DNA from: Candidatus Lambdaproteobacteria bacterium
GTDB lineage: Bacteria > SAR324 > NAC60-12
Direction of reading: 5' to 3'
Assembly: GCA_012964265.1 (NCBI GenBank)
Contig: DTUH01000212.1
Coordinates: forward strand, 1 to 9,125
Length of the DNA stretch: 9,125 bases
Below, piece by piece: positions 4,883 to 9,125 of this stretch. The notes beneath the pieces were generated by a model, which worked only from the letters and a program-made list of their open reading frames with translations, did not search any database and was not told where the DNA came from. Made by a program: the position numbers and the translations under genes. Positions within the stretch are counted from its first letter, which is position 1. Each line of letters starts with the position of its first letter.

Positions 4883-7800
4883 TCACGATTCTGAAATTCC
4901 CACCACAATATCAGTTATTTCATAAATTCTTAAATCCTCACGCCACAAATTAGCATCGGCACTCAAGACCACTTGTCCATCTTTTTCTGCTACATATTTC
5001 ACATGCAAATCCAGTTGCATGTACTTATTTTCCGGTAAAATTTGTCCACGGTATTTCCACACAACTTTACTCAAAACCTGCGAAAAACGCGGATTCCGAA
5101 ATGAATCCCCAAGCCCCTTTTGCAGAGCGAAAGCCTGCAGTGCCTGAATAATCGCTTCAAGTCCAAGTGATCCCGGCATTACCGGATCCTGATGAAAATG
5201 ACAGGGAAAAAACCAATCCTGCGGATTCACTTCTTTGCGGGCATAGGCATAGCCTTTTCCATATTTTCCACCTTCCGGAACAAGTCTGATTTCATCGGAA
5301 AAACTGAGTTGTCCACTGCACAGATGAAAATGCGGATGTTCTGGTTTCTCACCTGAAATCTTACGTAATTCTGTTGAATTCAGCTGTAATAAAATCGATT
5401 TTTCAGTAGTATTTTCGTTTATCCAAGGCACAACTTTTTTACCGCCTTCCAAACCAACTTGATTTGCCAGGGCATCATGGGTGAAATAACCAAAAACGGT
5501 ATCACCCTCATAGAATTTAATACCGTCACAACTCAAAGAAAAACGATGATTCTGAATGATAGTATTTCCGGACGCAACTGTACTGAGCAACTTCACCTCA
5601 TTCACAACAGTTTTGCCACGCAGGTCCGGGCAAGCGAGTAAAGTTCCGTTGCCGTCAAGATTACGGTAATGCAGGTCAATTTCCGGATAGGTCAAAATCG
5701 CTCCGGACTGTGTTGAAATAAATCCGCAGGGCTGCAGGGCAATTTCCATCAAGACAGAATAGGGCATGAGAGTTGGGTGTGAATTTTCACGGAAAAACCA
5801 TGCGTCTTCCGGTACATCGTATTCACTCACAATCGACATCGGTTTTTCAAACTCCCTCCGCTTTCCCTGCAAATCATAAACTCTTGAAATCAATTGAAAA
5901 TCCCCGTTTGGGTTGCGTTGCATCGTTCTGTTTTTGTATACCGCGAAGTCAGAACCGAAGCATTTAGTCACATCTCCCAGGGCAAATTCCCAAATCATTT
6001 GTTCATCTGCAACTAGTTGCCGTGTAGCGGCAACAATCTGCTGTTGTGGAATTTGCCGTTTTATTTCTCCACCGGAATATGCTGTGCGCCGTTCTTTAGA
6101 AACACGGAGCGTTGTGCCGTCAACATTACTTGTGGATTTTTCAGCAAGTTGAACTCCCAGGTCGCGGAAATCGACAACGATTCTATCGCCAACAAGAATA
6201 TCGATGTCTGCAATTGCATAGGGAAATGGTTCCAGACCGATCTCTTTAACTTCTACGCGATATGTCATTTTTGGATCTCCGGGAATGACCTGACCTCTGC
6301 AGCGAACAATTTGCGGTAAACCGTGAATCGGCTGAAATGTAGCATCTTCCACCAGGGTTTGCAGACCAAGATGGAGCAGGAAAAACTGAAGAAGTTGTAC
6401 ACAACCTTCCGCCATCAAGGATCCGGCCATCACCGGATCATCTTTAAAATGACAGGGAAAATACCAATCGTCCGGAGCCAAATCTTTTTCTGCAACGATA
6501 AATCCCAGGCCATATGGACCGCCGTGTGGTTCTACTGAAATAATTCGGTCTGACATCAAAAACTGATCCGGTGCATTTTTTAAAGACGGATTTTTTCCGT
6601 GCTGATTATATTCCGGACCAAAACAGCCGGCAGGATTTCCAGCTGAAATTTCGAGCAGTTGCTGACGTGTAAATGAAGTTTTCGGACAATGGAGTAAAGG
6701 CGGAAAAAATATTTTTTCCGCACTCTGTTTTATTTCCAGTTCTTGTGCGGTATGAATAACTCCACGACCCTGTTCCAAATCCTCATCCGAGAAAAATCCG
6801 GCACAGCCGTTGTCCATCCTGAGTACCATTTTATCTCCGACAAAACACTCATAATTAAAAAAGAACAGCAAATTCTGATCGTGTTTTGCAAAGGAATTGA
6901 TGGATATTTCATAACGTAATGTTTGACCTTCAAGGGGCATGTCTTCAAGGTATGTCAGTGTACAGTCCAACAGACGATAGACTTGTTCACCTTTGCAGTC
7001 AAAATCAATTCCCAGATAGCTGATCAGCATCAAATCACATTGACCCGACTCCACTGCCACTGCCCAGGGAATTTGACCATCTGTTGTGTACCATGCATTT
7101 TTTGGAATGTCGTATTCCGTGGTGATTGTTGACGGTTTAAATTCACCCAGTCTGCCGTCAATTTTTGTCACACGGCTTACCAGCAAATAAGGCTCCATCG
7201 GTAAACGTACATAACGTCGATAGGAATCAATTTCTACGTACTCCGGACCAAAAACATTTGAAATATTTCCTCCCGCCAGTTCAAGTAAATCCTGATAATC
7301 AAAAATTGCCGGAGTCGTGGTTTTTTCCTCTTGCGGAACACGGGAAACCGTTTTGGTCTCGAAGCCGCTTAAGGCTGTTTGCCCAAGATTCAGTGGTAAT
7401 TCTTTGTTGAGCAATGTGCCGATCAATCCGGAAAATTGATGCAACCCCTGTTGCCTTATTTTTAGAAATGCAGCATGCGCAGCATTTCTCCGGGAACCGT
7501 ATTCTCCCGGAAATGGTGAAAAAGAAGCAACGTTTAAACTTTGATACTCAGTGCCTTGCTGCCTTAGTGCCTTAGTGCCTCCTGAAAGTGCCTTAGTGCC
7601 TTGCTGCCTTAGTGTCTTAGTTTCTTCTGAAAGTAGCTCAGAATGTTTAAATAGTTCTTCTACCCCTTTTTGAAAAACCTGCTGAATCGGTGTTCCACCC
7701 AGTTTGATGATTTGCGGAAGTTGTTTTGACAGACTCTCCGGAAGTTTCGGGAAAAGTGCTTCCAGCTTAACCGGAACACGGTGACTGATCAGGCTGGATA

Positions 7801-9125
7801 AAGCCCGCAGAATCATGGCACGGTTGTCGGTTCCCTTCCGGTTTACGCTGATTGAAAGATGAGCGCGTTTATCCAGGGTTTTGCTGATCCATTTTGAGCA
7901 TGTTGCACGGGGTCCTAAATCAACAAAAATGCGGGCGCCTTCCGCATAAACAGTTTCTACCAGACGACTGTAATCAACTTTTTTTCCATAAATGGTGGCA
8001 ATATTGTGGCTCAGCGATTTGCTGTCGAGTTTTGTCACGCCGTAATCAATTGCGGAGTAGAAATCAATTTCCGGACACTCAACGACACGGTCAGTGTGGA
8101 TACGTCTTATTTCTTCATATTCTGTTTTAACAGGTTCACAATGCACCACATCGGTAACCGGAATCGGATGAATTGGACGCTTCAGTTTTTTGATCACTCT
8201 TTCACAAGCAGACGGCTCGCCGGCAATTACGACTTCTTCCGGCGTGTTGATCAAAATTAAATAAACATGCGGTGCTGTATCCACCATTTTCTGAACTTCC
8301 ACGGGAGAAACACGTATGGTATAACATCCCCAAAGTGTTTCATTTCTAAATTCATCCGGCCCCAATCCCCACGCCTCCCGTACAGCATTCATCGGCCCGG
8401 CCAGGCGTTCCGAAAAAAGATTCGAGGTATTCAGGATGTCGCTCATATTGGACATACTTTCCCACACACCAAGTCCATACAGCATTGAAATTTCACCCAT
8501 GCTGTAGCCAAAAGCAATCTGCGGTTCGAGTCCAAAACCATAACGCATCACGTGTGTATTCAACACCGCGGAGCTGACTCCGCTTTCAAACATGGCAATT
8601 GGGCTGTGGATAAAATCTTCCTGCAGTGTTTCAATTTCTTCATCACTCAACCGTTCCAGCGTACGCGGATAAAGCCGCCGGTCCTGCAAAAGCTCACCCA
8701 AATAATTGCTTCCACGTCGTTTGTCAGCGGGGCCGGTTTCCTTGCGGAACTTTTCATCCAGATCATGCAGTCCAGGAAACATCTGAAATAAGGAACGTCC
8801 GCAATCCACATACGCACTGAATCCTCCCGGATAGGTGAATGCGACCTTGCCTTCACGTGAAAGTGGCGAAGCAGTAAAAAAGCTGCCTCGCGGTGAAATC
8901 CAGTTGCCGTTTCCGGAAAAGGAATTTTCAATACCGGATTTTGCCGCATCAATTTCCTTTTGCAGTTCATCACGTGTCCCGCCGATCAGGACTGCCGCGA
9001 ATTCCGTGTCATCATTTTTTGAACTTTCATAGTATTTGCGAGCCAATGCGGACGGTTCTTTGCCCGACCGCAATTCATTTTCCAGTTCCAGTAATGTTTT
9101 CCGGACATTGCTAAAATCCTGTCCC
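4883..9125 (-). CDS. PfaC/PUFA-synthase-type megaenzyme: acyltransferase plus two double-hotdog FabA-like dehydratases; 5' end beyond window
   Basis: The frame ends at TGA (4885-4883 on the minus strand) and stays open through 9125, so the N-terminus is outside the window. Residues below are counted from the TTG codon at 9073, an arbitrary point inside the gene. Residues 75-430 are an acyltransferase with nucleophile Ser191 in G-Y-S-M-G (GHSxG in most type I PKS ATs) and probable catalytic His311 in 'VVHCEPV'. A linker (440-590) holds a tandem repeat. Four hotdog units follow. Units 2 (800-975) and 4 (1240-1390) have FabA-type sites: 'YFPCHFKDDPVMAG' with His875 and Glu889, and 'FFPCHFHQDPVMPGSLGLEA' with His1292 and Glu1306, where E. 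coli FabA has His70 and Asp84. Units 1 (600-770) and 3 (1024-1200) lack the His and are pseudo-hotdogs. This DH-prime/DH pairing is known from PUFA synthases. A ketosynthase or chain-length-factor region is probably encoded upstream. Related lipid synthases (heterocyst glycolipid type) cannot be excluded. Confidence 0.88.
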   Translation of the reverse strand, partial: GQDFSNVRKTLLELENELRSGKEPSALARKYYESSKNDDTEFAAVLIGGTRDELQKEIDAAKSGIENSFSGNGNWISPRGSFFTASPLSREGKVAFTYPGGFSAYVDCGRSLFQMFPGLHDLDEKFRKETGPADKRRGSNYLGELLQDRRLYPRTLERLSDEEIETLQEDFIHSPIAMFESGVSSAVLNTHVMRYGFGLEPQIAFGYSMGEISMLYGLGVWESMSNMSDILNTSNLFSERLAGPMNAVREAWGLGPDEFRNETLWGCYTIRVSPVEVQKMVDTAPHVYLILINTPEEVVIAGEPSACERVIKKLKRPIHPIPVTDVVHCEPVKTEYEEIRRIHTDRVVECPEIDFYSAIDYGVTKLDSKSLSHNIATIYGKKVDYSRLVETVYAEGARIFVDLGPRATCSKWISKTLDKRAHLSISVNRKGTDNRAMILRALSSLISHRVPVKLEALFPKLPESLSKQLPQIIKLGGTPIQQVFQKGVEELFKHSELLSEETKTLRQQGTKALSGGTKALRQQGTEYQSLNVASFSPFPGEYGSRRNAAHAAFLKIRQQGLHQFSGLIGTLLNKELPLNLGQTALSGFETKTVSRVPQEEKTTTPAIFDYQDLLELAGGNISNVFGPEYVEIDSYRRYVRLPMEPYLLVSRVTKIDGRLGEFKPSTITTEYDIPKNAWYTTDGQIPWAVAVESGQCDLMLISYLGIDFDCKGEQVYRLLDCTLTYLEDMPLEGQTLRYEISINSFAKHDQNLLFFFNYECFVGDKMVLRMDNGCAGFFSDEDLEQGRGVIHTAQELEIKQSAEKIFFPPLLHCPKTSFTRQQLLEISAGNPAGCFGPEYNQHGKNPSLKNAPDQFLMSDRIISVEPHGGPYGLGFIVAEKDLAPDDWYFPCHFKDDPVMAGSLMAEGCVQLLQFFLLHLGLQTLVEDATFQPIHGLPQIVRCRGQVIPGDPKMTYRVEVKEIGLEPFPYAIADIDILVGDRIVVDFRDLGVQLAEKSTSNVDGTTLRVSKERRTAYSGGEIKRQIPQQQIVAATRQLVADEQMIWEFALGDVTKCFGSDFAVYKNRTMQRNPNGDFQLISRVYDLQGKRREFEKPMSIVSEYDVPEDAWFFRENSHPTLMPYSVLMEIALQPCGFISTQSGAILTYPEIDLHYRNLDGNGTLLACPDLRGKTVVNEVKLLSTVASGNTIIQNHRFSLSCDGIKFYEGDTVFGYFTHDALANQVGLEGGKKVVPWINENTTEKSILLQLNSTELRKISGEKPEHPHFHLCSGQLSFSDEIRLVPEGGKYGKGYAYARKEVNPQDWFFPCHFHQDPVMPGSLGLEAIIQALQAFALQKGLGDSFRNPRFSQVLSKVVWKYRGQILPENKYMQLDLHVKYVAEKDGQVVLSADANLWREDLRIYEITDIVVGISES
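7550..7634. repeat. 45-bp-period tandem duplication inside the megasynthase linker
   Basis: Two 40-base copies, 7550-7589 and 7595-7634, differ at only four positions and start 45 bases apart. Each is built from shorter GTGCCTTA-like units (TAAGGCACT on the coding strand). Because 45 is a multiple of three, the insertion keeps frame and encodes two 15-residue copies, SEETKTLRQQGTKAL and SGGTKALRQQGTEYQ. It lies in the unstructured linker between acyltransferase and dehydratase. A partial relic (IRQQG) occurs about 30 residues further on, near 7450. Confidence 0.85.

Noticed and set aside
6730..8973. Several short open frames on both strands across the megasynthase region
   Set aside because: They are out of frame with a continuous long coding sequence that has recognisable domains throughout, and they lack ribosome sites and family features.

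Overview
The window looks like bacterial chromosome from a Gram-negative organism. It encodes lipoprotein and Sec signal peptides, a class I c-type cytochrome, a Sox-type sulfur carrier, an SCO copper chaperone, and a PUFA-synthase-type megaenzyme. The DNA is fairly AT-rich by eye, especially the plus-strand genes. Sulfur chemistry, a secondary-lipid megasynthase and a probable selenoprotein together would suit a marine delta-, gamma- or SAR324-like proteobacterium. That assignment is inference and weak.

The left half (1-4710) carries a plus-strand run of seven genes concerned with periplasmic redox and thiol chemistry. They are, in order: the C-terminus of a SoxZ/SoxYZ-like carrier, followed by a terminator-like hairpin; a secreted cytochrome c with an N-terminal HMA-like domain; a DUF302 protein whose reading frame is interrupted by one in-frame TGA; an SCO1/SenC protein whose start overlaps the DUF302 gene; a secreted thioredoxin-fold protein with a WCHWC active site and a long alpha-helical C-terminal part; a small BamE/SmpA-like lipoprotein; and a secreted, free-standing DsbD N-terminal (alpha) domain. 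A plausible reading is electron transfer plus copper and thiol maintenance around a Sox-like carrier.

The most interesting point is the DUF302 gene at 1110-1532. Its two halves lie in the same frame and together make one complete DUF302 protein. The TGA at 1308-1310 falls where I recall DUF302 homologues having the Cys of an F-C-N-L motif. A hairpin with a GGU-containing loop follows at once. This is the pattern expected of a selenocysteine codon with a bacterial SECIS element, so I annotate one putative selenoprotein rather than two fragments.

The right half (4883-9125) is a single minus-strand gene that converges on the plus-strand run and continues past the right window edge. The visible 1,413 or so codons encode an acyltransferase domain followed by four hotdog units, arranged as two pseudo-hotdog plus active-hotdog pairs. 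These correspond to the two FabA-like dehydratase domains of PfaC-type polyunsaturated fatty acid or related lipid synthases. The linker between the acyltransferase and the first dehydratase carries an in-frame 45-bp tandem duplication built from smaller GGCACTAAG-like units. The convergent gap (4711-4882) has no convincing gene or terminator.
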